From NCBI GenBank assembly GCA_037178625.1, contig CM074130.1, positions 682,001 to 746,000 of the forward strand: 64,000 bases of DNA. The letters are read 5' to 3'. Position 1 is the first letter of the stretch; the number at the start of each line of letters is the position of its first letter. Positions 38,993 to 48,236 of this stretch are shown one piece after another. The DNA is from Skeletonema tropicum. Lineage: Eukaryota > Bacillariophyta > Thalassiosirophyceae > Thalassiosirales > Thalassiosiraceae. The position numbers were made by a program, and so were the translations under genes. The notes below the pieces were generated by a model, which worked only from the letters and a program-made list of their open reading frames with translations, made no database searches and was not told where the DNA came from.

Positions 38993-40054
38993 TTACTCAA
39001 AGGCAAGTTCATTGGAACAGCTGCCCGTATTTTGAATACTCGTCCTGCCTTGCTGATTGGCTTTGCAGTAATTCTTGTACTCTTGGTTGTTACAACCACA
39101 AACTTTGTTATTTGTAACGCCATTACAGTCTTGCCCAGAAGGGATGGACTTGCATTCTCCTCTAGTATTGTCACCACAATCTCCGTCAGGAAAGTCGCAG
39201 TACTCATCACTTTGACAGTTACTGTTGCTTCTGCACTCATTCCTGTTAGGCGCGTCGTCATCGTCGTCGTCCCAATCACATTTGCCGTAATACATGACAC
39301 TTGTCCTCCCAGATGCGGCAGCCACACATTGATTTGAATATGTGTTGCCGTCACAGCCGCATACGGGATTATTGTCGTTGGTACAGGAGCTTGGCTTCAA
39401 GACGCACTGACCAATTTGGCCACAGTTATAGGCTTGTTTCATACAGTACTCGCTTGAGATGCAGTTGGAGTTGCTGTTGCAGGTTTTTCTGTTCACATTG
39501 CAGCTAGGACGGTTGCTCGGGCATGACGTACCATCTGTAAGGCAGCACTCGGGCCAGCCGCCCACGTAGCAAGTAGTATCGGGGCCCATATTAGCACAGT
39601 AGTCTGGCGCTCCGGCCATAGAATTCTCGCATAGAGGGCGTGAATTGTTGGGACAGTTGCCTTTGTCACAGCACTTGGGATAGCCTGAATCAATCGATCC
39701 AGTTCTATAGATGAAGAAGAAGTCATGAGCAAAAATTCACGTTAGTGACATAAAGGATGGAGATGATGATCGAGCCGAATGAATCTGCACTTACCCCGGG
39801 TAGCAGCCATCTTCGGGTGGCCACTCTGGCCCGTTATTGTTGTACTGGGTACCGCGAGGACAATACTCTTGAGGAGTCCAATTGTTGTTGGAGCTCTCAA
39901 GACCTGCAAAGATGTTGTTAGGGATCTTGTGCATAGCAGCAGCGGCTGAATCATCGGAAGGTGGAGAGACAGAGGAACCGCCGCGAATATAGCTTCCGTC
40001 TTGTGAAGCGGCAGCTGCCATGGAGATGGTAACGAAGGAGAGGACAAGCTTCAT
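38993..40054 (-). CDS. Secreted Kazal-type protein, two exons
   Basis: Exon 1 is 40054-39795 and exon 2 is 39704-38993, with a 90-base intron (GTAAGT...TATAG) in phase 2. Joined, they code 323 residues. The signal peptide is MKLVLSFVTISMAAAA. Exon 2 is very Cys-rich: a first section with PKCCDKGNC and CYVGGWPECC, then two tandem units. Each unit has an SNSNC..(S/D)EYC knot followed by a Kazal-like domain (PVCGCDGNTYSNQCVAAASG, then KVCGCNNQEYKNYCKANQQG). Kazal domains inhibit serine proteases. The second one lacks the usual DGxTY spacing and may be inactive. Expected extracellular. The ATG at 40123 is too far upstream of the signal peptide to be likely. Confidence 0.85.
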
Positions 40055-40689
40055 GATGATGAGTAGTACAGATTTTTGTCGACGGAGTGTATGTTCAGAG
40101 GACAAATTTGTTGCAATTTGCAATGATAGCGTTCGAGATTTATGGCCAGGTTCGAAGCGCCTGAACTGATTTCATGATGTGAATGACAGCAGTTCGCAAC
40201 ATTTCTTAATGTCATCACATCAATCATCAATTAATAAAGGTTTGGTTTGTAATCTGTCCACATTACATTTTTTTGTGTTATATTTCTAATAAACGAAGAC
40301 AGACATTCAAATCAATGAGAAATCCGAATGCAAGAGGAAATCCACAGAAACACATAAGTAAATACAAGGGTGCATGAAAATCTGATTTGTACGAATAACA
40401 TCTCAATCTAAAACTCTTCTTCAAGGGCTCTTTCTCGCACTTCTGCTGAGAAGCTTCACTGGCGGAATAGTACAAGAGTCGAACAGCCCCACAAAAAATA
40501 CCGTTACGCGTAAGTAAACCCGTTAAGTATTGTACGATACCCACTCCGTCAAATGAAACTTGAAATTTGAGCGAGAGTATGATGTACGATAGGTAATAAA
40601 CGGCCGTTTCACTGCTTCTTTGCAAACAACGACTTACCATACAATACTACTTACATTATTAATACTACTTATTATTATCGTAGACACTC
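40055..40689. promoter_or_regulatory. Divergent intergenic region
   Basis: 635 bases between two divergent starts. A 120-codon minus-strand frame (40278-40640) is hydrophobic but has no recognisable features and overlaps this promoter space, so I do not call it. Confidence 0.3.
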
Positions 40690-41655
40690 ATGATGGCAAT
40701 ACCGCAGGAGGAAGCTGATATCACGTCTCGTGATGACGTCAAAGAAAACGAAGCAACAATGGCCGTCGAGGAAGAAAGAGTGGAGGTGGAAATGGTAGAG
40801 CTAGTAGAGGTAGAGGTAACGGTGGAACAACGACGCAAGTGTAGCTGCAGCAAAGAGAAGATAAGCAAAAAACAACTGAAGGCACTCCGAGGAAGAGATC
40901 ATAAGAAAAAGACGGTGATAACAGATGCGCCGCCCAGCACTTCTTTTGAATTACGTGTCCTTCCGTCTGCAGCTGCTGATGCTGATATACAGAACAATCC
41001 ATCCCAAATTAAAAGCTCCACATTTCAATCTGACTTTGATGTGACGGCTGCAACAGGTGAAGTTGAAGATACGAGCGATGAACGTGCTCTTTACAAAACT
41101 CCATCTAAATCTTTCGAACAAACAACCGACAACGACGAGCTCCTTCCCGTCATCATTTTAGACACCACTAATAATTCCTTCGACGACAGAGCTGCCGGCA
41201 CCCAGTACAGTCCCACCTCTCAATTAGAATTCGATGTAATCGCAACAAGATCTGATGATAAATATTCAGAAATGGATCATTCACATGATGCTTATGAAAC
41301 CAAGCGAAAGACTCAAGCGATGAAAGATCTAGATGTGCTATTAGACTTAGACAACGATGATGATGATGATGATGAATCAGACTGTTCAACTGTTTCACTG
41401 GACGAAGAAAACGAAGAGTTGACCCTACCAGAAGCAAACGAAAGTAAGTCTGGTAATGGGTGGTTATTTTCTTGCACTATGGATGAGATTGATGATGTTG
41501 TGGAGGATCTTATATCTCCATTAGATAGTATTACGAGTTTCATTTCATGTGATCGTGATGATTCCATCATCATAGATAAAATTGAGAGTGTATGCGCCGA
41601 TGATTTTATCCTTGAACATCACATTGATATTGAGAGTGAAGAATGCGCAGATTGA
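40690..41655 (+). CDS. Acidic two-motif family protein (long member)
   Basis: 321 residues. The Val/Glu-rich N-terminus (EEERVEVEMVELVEVEVTVE) resembles a charged helix and is followed by CSCSKEKISKKQ. The central block is SPTSQLEFDVIATRSDD, then MDHSHDAYETKRKTQAMKDL and DVLLDLD. Asp/Glu runs follow. The C-terminal block is GWLFSCTMDEIDDVVEDLIS with PLDSITSFIS. It is the closest relative of the gene at 37317, and both blocks are recognisable in the proteins at 48237 and 54286. No membrane segment or catalytic signature. Function unknown. Confidence 0.75.
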   Translation: MMAIPQEEADITSRDDVKENEATMAVEEERVEVEMVELVEVEVTVEQRRKCSCSKEKISKKQLKALRGRDHKKKTVITDAPPSTSFELRVLPSAAADADIQNNPSQIKSSTFQSDFDVTAATGEVEDTSDERALYKTPSKSFEQTTDNDELLPVIILDTTNNSFDDRAAGTQYSPTSQLEFDVIATRSDDKYSEMDHSHDAYETKRKTQAMKDLDVLLDLDNDDDDDDESDCSTVSLDEENEELTLPEANESKSGNGWLFSCTMDEIDDVVEDLISPLDSITSFISCDRDDSIIIDKIESVCADDFILEHHIDIESEECAD

Positions 41656-42256
41656 GTTTTAATGTTAGCTTCGCAGATGAGTTTAAATTATGTGCAGCTT
41701 GCAGGTAAAACGTGTTGGAAATGAATGTGTATGTCTGACGGTGTATGGACATTGTTCTGGTTGGTTCATGGTTTGGCAGTATGATGTCTTATGTGATAGA
41801 TGTGTAGCTAAAACGTTGTAAGAAGTAAAGAGTAAAGAGATATCATGGGTTTTATAGCCATTTGTATTTGGGTATTTCTAATTCATCTCATGTACATTTT
41901 ACTTCATCAACTTGTATCAATCATATCCCTAAACATTACGCAACGACGTCAAAGCAAAAATGCTGCAAATAAAGCCAAGATGCTAAAAAATACTTACAGC
42001 TCCTCCAAATGACTTTGGTTGATCGATCATGCAGATTCGATGTAGAAGTATGTACTTAAGGCTTCTCTGGAACGTAAAAGTAAAGTACCGTCTATTGGCG
42101 TGCGGCGGCAGGGCAAGCTTCTCCCGGCTTTCGTGCTCTGATTCCTACCCATGTACAGCCCACGTACAGAAACGTTACATACATACGCACGCTACGCCAG
42201 CTACGCTAGAGCTCGTCAGATTTCCGCAATAACTCTAAGCTTTGTCGAAGCTTGGA
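41656..42256. other. 3' flank and spacer before a DNA transposon
   Basis: No gene visible. The region ends at the TA target duplication of the transposon at 42259. Confidence 0.4.
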
Positions 42257-42258
42257 TA

Positions 42259-43303
42259 CCTTAAAAAGTGTCCGGATTTTTCTGTTGTCCGGACTGTTTT
42301 TCAGGTGACTTGTAGGTGTCCGCAGCCTTTTTCGAGGAAGTGTCCGACCAGATTCGGACACTTTCAAATGCTTTGTGCGAAGCCAGCACGCACAACCCAG
42401 CACGGCGGGCCACCACACCATGTTGTGTTAAAATAAGCTCGAGAAATTTATGAACGCAAACCTGATCGCCATGGCAACCATTACCCTCCTCGCGACAAAG
42501 CGTACATTACAGTAGCGCCGAAGGCTTGCTCAAACCATGCTCTTACCAAGCTCTACCTGAAGAAGATTATCTTGCCCGCTGGTGGATATGACAAAGAGAC
42601 AGGAGAATGCGAAAACAAGATTGGTGTGCTGTGGGATGACTTCAAGTCATATTCTACAGCTGAGGTGAAAGACTTTTGCCTATCACTTCCTTGTCTTTCT
42701 GTGGATATCTTACCAAGAGGACTAACCCCATGTGGACAGCCTCTTGACAAGGTGATCAACAAGGTCTTCAAAGGTTACTTCCGTGACTTGTACGATGCAT
42801 ACAGCCTCATTGCTCCCGTCACAGAAAAAGGGACGCCTGAAGCTCCATCACGACAGCAATTGGCAACATGGGTTGTTCAGGCCTGGGATAAGATTCCTGA
42901 AGAAATGGTTAGAAAGTCATGGACTGCATGTGGATACACTCCGGAAGAGGAGCTTTCCTTTTCGGATAAAGGGCAGGTTGTGCTTTGGACCGAAGATGAG
43001 GTACATAAAATGGTGAAGCAGTATTGTGGCCAGGAGGGGCTGGACCATCTTTTAGACGAGGAAAATGGGAATGAAGATGACTTTGTCGCGATTGAAGCAG
43101 CATTTGGCATCATTGATGAGGATGGGGACAATAGCGATGGAGAGATGGAGTAGAATAATTTTAAGTATTTGTTGTTACATGTTGCGCTCTAAGAAACCCT
43201 TGAAAGTGTCCGGATTCTAGAATGTGTCCGGGCATCCTTGCAGGGGGAGTGACAGTGTCCGGGCTGCAATAGTGTGGTCCTGTCCTACGGACACTTTTTA
43301 AGG
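42259..43303 (+). mobile_element. Pogo/Tc1-mariner-like DNA transposon, 1045 bases, internally deleted
   Basis: The terminal inverted repeat CCTTAAAAAGTGTCCG (42259-42274) is exactly inverted at 43288-43303, and TA flanks both ends (42257-42258 and 43304-43305). Both ends carry several subterminal GTGTCCGG or CCGGACA motifs, likely transposase binding sites. Inside is the C-terminal part of a DDE_1 (pogo/Tigger) transposase without its DNA-binding half, so the element is defective. It inserted just upstream of the gene at 43314. Confidence 0.85.
42437..43153 (+). pseudogene. Fragment of a DDE_1 (pogo/Tigger-type) transposase
   Basis: The frame is open from after a TAA at 42434 to the stop at 43153 (238 codons) with no ATG near its start, so it is a 5'-truncated coding remnant. 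Diagnostic parts of the DDE_1 domain are visible: IGVLWDDFKSYSTAEV (second Asp region), then VDILPRGLTPCGQPLDKVIN with KVFKGYF, matching the GGLTxxxQPLDxxVNxxFK pattern of Tigger/jerky transposases. Further on are MVRKSWTACGYT and an acidic tail. The N-terminal HTH and the first catalytic Asp are missing. It cannot be active alone. Confidence 0.82.
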
Positions 43304-43313
43304 TATAGACGGT

Positions 43314-44576
43314 ATGACTTCTCTTCTTCTTGTCAAAGACAAGAAATTTTCCAGAGAGCGAGAAAATTTGAACCCGGGGGCCACACGATGGCCAAATTGG
43401 CGAGATCTCGCGAGAACAACTGATAAGTACTGTACAGGTTCAGACTTCTTATTGCCACCAACATCCAATCCTTATTACTTTGAGTATCGCGACAACATGA
43501 CCGTGAATTGCACTGGATTAGCTAGTAACCAGCCTCTGTTACGGCTCTCACGGCAACATCGGCATCAGCCGCAGTTCGATCAACCGCCTGCGACTGTGGC
43601 ACAAAAATTTACTGCTGCTTGTAAACGCATTAGTATCAATGATGAGAGAAGAGACATCAATGTCCACTATCGCATCATTACTTCCCAGCCTGAGGCTAAG
43701 GCGATGGAGAAAGATGATTCTCTGTTGAACACAACAACATTCTCCGAGCCTGATTTCGGTGGTGACATCTCAAACTCAAAAGGAAATACCTTCACCACCA
43801 CGGCAGCACCTTCAAATTCAAAGCCCAAGACGAAATCTATTTTACGAGATATTACTAACAGAGACAGAGGTGGACCTATTAAAGGCAAGCATCAGAAGGA
43901 CAAAGAGCGAAAACCAGGTAAAGTAAAGCTGCAGGTTGTCAAAGACAAGCAAGTATTGGAGCCTCGGAAGGCACAGATGGCTACCAAAGCTAGAGTCGAG
44001 CGGAGCAGGCGAAAAGGATCAAATGAGGCTCCTGTAACTTTTAGTCAATCTGAGATGACGTTCTTCGAGGACGCTCAAGATTATTTAGATTCCAAGAAAT
44101 TTGATGGCTCGGTTTTCAGCAAAAGTTTCGACAAGGCGGCAGATAAAGGGACGAAGGCGAGGAGACGTTTCTTGTTCAGTAAAAGGACAGAAGCAAAGAC
44201 TCCTGTAGTCAGCAACAAGAGTGAGGATAATCCTGTCACATCGACTGATGATGCAGCCAATACTACAAGTTCATTAACTGATGGAGAGAACAGCTTCTCA
44301 CTTGACGACTCAATCTTGTCAGAAGTAATGCCTTCAGATGGGAAGAGAACAGATGATGAAGCACTCTTCTTGTGTGGGATGAAAGACGCAGTGATGTTAG
44401 AGATCCACTGTCACTCCAATATGTTGAATGCTGTCTCTTACTCAATGTCAGAAGTGAAAAACTATCTCAATTCCTTTACTCACGAGCCGAAGAACAGAAG
44501 TCAGCGCTCAAAGACTGGCGGTAGCAAAGAAAGAGCGCAAAGGGAACTGAGAAGTTCAAAGAGTCTATTCATATGA
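43314..44576 (+). CDS. Unknown protein with KSILRDITNR motif, tandem paralogue 1
   Basis: 420 residues from ATG 43314, but the first about 60 lie next to the transposon end and do not match the paralogue. ATG 43497 (MTVNCTGLASNQP) is an equally good start. No known domain. Shared with 44962-45978: TGLAS near the start, DSLLNTTTFSEPDF, then KSILRDITNRDRGGPIKGKH, a basic RRRFLFSKRTEAKTP, and a C-terminal helix (MSEVKNYLNSF). The middle is Lys/Arg-rich and probably disordered. KSILRDITN resembles a degenerate destruction box (R/K-x-x-L-x-x-x-x-N), which would suit a cell-cycle-regulated nuclear protein, but that is speculative. Confidence 0.65.
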   Translation: MTSLLLVKDKKFSRERENLNPGATRWPNWRDLARTTDKYCTGSDFLLPPTSNPYYFEYRDNMTVNCTGLASNQPLLRLSRQHRHQPQFDQPPATVAQKFTAACKRISINDERRDINVHYRIITSQPEAKAMEKDDSLLNTTTFSEPDFGGDISNSKGNTFTTTAAPSNSKPKTKSILRDITNRDRGGPIKGKHQKDKERKPGKVKLQVVKDKQVLEPRKAQMATKARVERSRRKGSNEAPVTFSQSEMTFFEDAQDYLDSKKFDGSVFSKSFDKAADKGTKARRRFLFSKRTEAKTPVVSNKSEDNPVTSTDDAANTTSSLTDGENSFSLDDSILSEVMPSDGKRTDDEALFLCGMKDAVMLEIHCHSNMLNAVSYSMSEVKNYLNSFTHEPKNRSQRSKTGGSKERAQRELRSSKSLFI

Positions 44577-44961
44577 TTCGTCTCTCTCTAGAGAGAGAAC
44601 AATACATGTATGTATATCTACCTGTTCGTTCTTAGTCTTGTGTTGTCCCAGCTAATCTTCTTTATGTCAATGGAAGCTCTGTACTCCGTTCTATTGTAAT
44701 GTTTTAGTGGGTGCATACTTAATGAGTAATGTGTATTATGCAATTGTCTAATTTCCTAAGTGATATGATGCATCATTGAAGATCATCCTCTATCTTTGTT
44801 TGGGGCGGCATTGCTCATCTTCCAGATAGTTAGCTTGGCCTTTCGCAGAAATCTCGAGAAATGCGTACCCGCCCCCCCATCCAGACCGATCGCCAATTTT
44901 TTATGCAGCCCATCAGACATTGACAACCGCTTCTCTTCGTACTTTGGGTGAGTGCAGTGTA

Positions 44962-45978
44962 ATGTCTCATTCAGTATTCATTGCCTCACACCAGGCCAAA
45001 AGACTTAATTATCTCAACATGTACGTGGATAAAGCAGGATTCCCTAGCACTGGATTAGCTAGTAAGCAGCAGCGGTCGCAGGTCGACCGACAACCTGTGG
45101 CTGGGAAGACGAAGCCGAATAAGGGAAAGGCATTCTTGGCCGGTCGAATAGTCACTGGTACCGGTAGTAAAAGTTTTAGCATCACTGATGAGAATTCTTC
45201 CCAGCCTGTGGCTGAGGAGAAGTATGATACTCTTTTGAACACAACTATATGTTCCGCCCCTGTTTTCGATGGTTATAGCTCATTTGAAAATGCCCCAACA
45301 AAGCCCAACAAGCCGAAATCTATTTTACGAGATACTACGAACAGAGCCAAAATTTGCGGAGGTGGACCTATAAGAGACAAGCATCAGAAGAAGAGAGAGA
45401 GAAACTTAGGCAACAAGGACGAAGTAAATGTGGAAGTTGCTACACGTGAGGTCCTGTCCGTGCGTGAGGCTTCTGCTTCTGCAACCTTTGAAGCTGAGAT
45501 AACATTCGTCGAGGAAACTGTAGATTTAGATGCCATCAAATCTTTAGTCAATCATGATTTCGATAGAGAGGAAGATGTAGTAATGAAGCATGCTCGAAGA
45601 CGTCTCCTCTTCACACAAACGACCAAGTCACTAACTCCCAACAACAACAGTGAGAGTAATCCTTTCACATCGACGAAAGAGGCAGTCAACGATACAAGTA
45701 CACTTGGCAAAACCTTCAATTATTTTTACGTAGAAGGAGAAGAGGCTTCTTTTACGACGATCATCGTCCCATTTGACGACACAAAGAAAGCAGAAGGTGG
45801 GTTGGAGAACAACAAGTTTGAGATTGAAAGTTGCCTAAAAGAAGCTGTTGAGATCTTTGAAGATCTGAGAACTGAGATGGCAAGTGTTTTCTCTGTCTCA
45901 GAATGGCAAAATTATCTTGTAAAGATGCCGAACAAGATCAATTCAACTTGCCACGTGCTAAAAAGCAAAATATATTGA
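44962..45978 (+). CDS. Unknown protein with KSILRDTTNR motif, tandem paralogue 2
   Basis: 338 residues from ATG 44962 (MSHSVFIASHQAKRLN). The frame is open slightly upstream but only from a TTG. The order of conserved blocks matches 43314: STGLASKQQ, DTLLNTTICSAPVFDG, KSILRDTTNRAKICGGGPIR, the basic RRRLLFTQTTKSLTP, and the terminal helix (VSEWQNYLVKM). Outside these blocks the two differ strongly, so the motif blocks are under constraint and the linkers are not. No membrane segment, signal peptide or enzyme signature. Function unknown. Confidence 0.68.
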   Translation: MSHSVFIASHQAKRLNYLNMYVDKAGFPSTGLASKQQRSQVDRQPVAGKTKPNKGKAFLAGRIVTGTGSKSFSITDENSSQPVAEEKYDTLLNTTICSAPVFDGYSSFENAPTKPNKPKSILRDTTNRAKICGGGPIRDKHQKKRERNLGNKDEVNVEVATREVLSVREASASATFEAEITFVEETVDLDAIKSLVNHDFDREEDVVMKHARRRLLFTQTTKSLTPNNNSESNPFTSTKEAVNDTSTLGKTFNYFYVEGEEASFTTIIVPFDDTKKAEGGLENNKFEIESCLKEAVEIFEDLRTEMASVFSVSEWQNYLVKMPNKINSTCHVLKSKIY

Positions 45979-46247
45979 TTTGATTTCCATGGATGTGACT
46001 GTCTTTCCAAGCCTGATCGAAGTCCTAGCGAGAGAAAAGTCTTTTGGTAAAAGAAGGCTACGAAGCTCTACTGGAACCAATGCAATCATGCTTTATGGTG
46101 AAAGGGTGAATCAAAGTTAAAGCTGACTTTAAAATACTTACTGTATGTTATATATGTATGGTAAAATTGTGTCTTATGCGTCGGTGTCCACTACACATTC
46201 ACTGCCACTCTCTATTATTACATGTTGTTGTCGAAGGATGACCAGGC

Positions 46248-47682
46248 TCAGTCGATATCATCACTGTCATATCGAGCTGACACTACAATGCCATGAGACT
46301 CCATATTTACCATGATATCGTCGAACTCCCTGAGATTGTCTTCAAAAGACGGCCTATGAGGGGATGCGAGGTCTCCATCCCATCGACTAGCTGAGCTTTC
46401 ATCTGAGCTGACTGCCATTGTTTCCAGGCGTCTATCTTTGTGTAAATCATAAACATTGATCTTGCGTTTCATTTGCTGTTCATACGCTAGACACTGAACT
46501 CCATCTTCGCCATCAGACGCAGATATGTCCGTTTCATTTGATATACCGCTATTCAAGCCGCATTTTGTGTGACTCTCGTTTCTCGTTGTTTGTTATGTGG
46601 TCATCTTTGGCGCTCATCATGTCATCAGCCAATCTATGATTCCTTTCTTGTTTCTGTCTCGGAATACTTCTCTGCGGTGTACTTCCCCTAACATAGACAG
46701 AAGAGTTCCGGTCCTTTTCATCTCTGAACTTGCCATGTTTCCGTTTCTTGGATATATTTGGTGTTCTAAGCGGACTAACGCCAGATCTTTTGAAGGGGCT
46801 GGAGAAATATTTTGACATTGCAATTGAATTGGGAAGATTACCACCTCGTCCGTCTTCTAAATCAATATCCTGCATTTGAGTATCTGCTTCACTGATGGAT
46901 TCTATATTTGACTGTATTGATGATGAACTTCTCATCTCATCAAAACTTCTTAGAGATTTCTTATCTGTATCTCTCGCACGTTTATCGATACTATTTGCAG
47001 TGCAACCCATTGAGTAGACATTGTTGGTGTCGATGGTATCATCCTCTTCATGTCGTATACTCTGTGATTGCACTTCTGATTCATCACAATCTGAATCTCT
47101 CTCATTTGTCATATCTCTGAAGATGTTATTGTTTCCAGCACAATGATCCTTTAACTGATAATCTCTTCCGCACATGTACATGGTAGCATATGTAAATGCA
47201 ATGATCAATATAAAGGCTGCCATCGTACTGCTACTCCTACTATCGAGAAATATTGTTGTGTTTGTTCCAAAGAACTCCGATGGTGCAGATGATACACTTG
47301 GTACTGCTGATGGAATGAATGATGGAGATTCGGAAGGCATGGCAGATACAGACGGGGTTGAGGAAGGCTGTGCAGAGGGGACAGTACTTAGACTAGGCCG
47401 CAACGAGGGCTGACTGCTTGGAGACATAGACAATGTAGGCATCGTAGACGGCAGACTGGATGGCAACGCAGAAGGCTGACTGCTCGGTGCTAAACTAGAT
47501 GAAGGCAGCATGGTTGGAAGAATAGACGGCTGTGAAGTCGGCTGTTCTGGAGGATTCGTCAATATTGATTGCAATCTTGATATGCTTCTCAATTTTGCGC
47601 CTGCAACCACAGCTATCACCAGGCCAAGCATTATTGCGACGGCGACACCTATGTGTCCTAAATTTCGTGCCCTCATTTCCAT
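46248..47682 (-). CDS. Pro-Ser repeat membrane protein, one +1 frameshift
   Basis: The first frame is 47682-46549 (377 residues). It has a membrane segment at about 10-30 (HIGVAVAIMLGLVIAVVAGA), a loop of about 13 PSxxPS repeats (LPSSLPSTMPTLSMSPSSQP style) typical of diatom and other stramenopile surface proteins, and a second membrane segment at about 153-170 (MAAFILIIAFTYATMYM). After that comes a long Asp/Ser-rich tail with basic patches. The frame stops at GAATAG, but the frame one base over continues (GLNSGISNETDISASDGEDG) to 46248. One extra base in AAAA at 46563-46566 explains this. The Pro-Ser loop is expected outside and the tail in the cytosol. Confidence 0.72.
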
Positions 47683-47865
47683 GTACTTATGTAATGGTTC
47701 AACGAGTGGCTCCTACATTGCTCAAGAGAGAGCCCGGATTGGGTCTGCGATCTGCAGAAGAACTATGGTAAGAACTTCCCTCCGACATCCGGCGATGGGA
47801 TTTCTTAAACGGGTATGTTCCTATTAAAGGGTCGTGTACTGTTAAAAGTTAAAAGACTTAAATTT

Positions 47866-47966
47866 GTTTAAATTTATTTTTGTGCGAAATCTCAAGTGCC
47901 GGATGACATCGTGTTTAGGGGAACGTAGGAACCAGTTCCGAGATAGGCAGCTTTTCCCGGACTATA
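47866..47966 (+). repeat. Solo end of the TAGTCCGGGAAA element family
   Basis: Matches the right end of the 28781-30330 element: TTTAAATTTATTT, GCGAAATCTCAAGTGCCGGA, ACGTAGGAACCA and the terminal TTTCCCGGACTATA. No partner end is visible nearby, so it is a truncated copy or a remnant about 270 bases upstream of the gene at 48237. Confidence 0.7.
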
Positions 47967-48236
47967 CCAGGCGGGATATCTCATGCGCTCTCCGCGATGA
48001 TTCGCCTCTCCTCACAAGACCCTCATTTTCGCACAAGGCCAGTTCAAAACTGCGAAAATGCCAACAAATGCCCGCATTTTTCCTGCAGATTTTCTCATCC
48101 TTCTGTACTTGTTCACCTGCTGCTACGCTGTATTTACATGATATGCTTCATTATTTGTCCAACATCCTAGCGTTTCAGGAAGAGATATCATTTATTGGCA
48201 TAAGTCTGAAGAATAATAACAAGGGCGTTCCTCAAG

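Noticed and set aside
38741..39337. A 198-codon plus-strand frame
   Set aside because: It is antisense to exon 2 of the Kazal gene, whose Cys pattern and splice sites are convincing.
40278..40640. A 120-codon minus-strand ATG frame
   Set aside because: It is hydrophobic without domain features, lies in the space between two divergent starts, and has no relative in the window.
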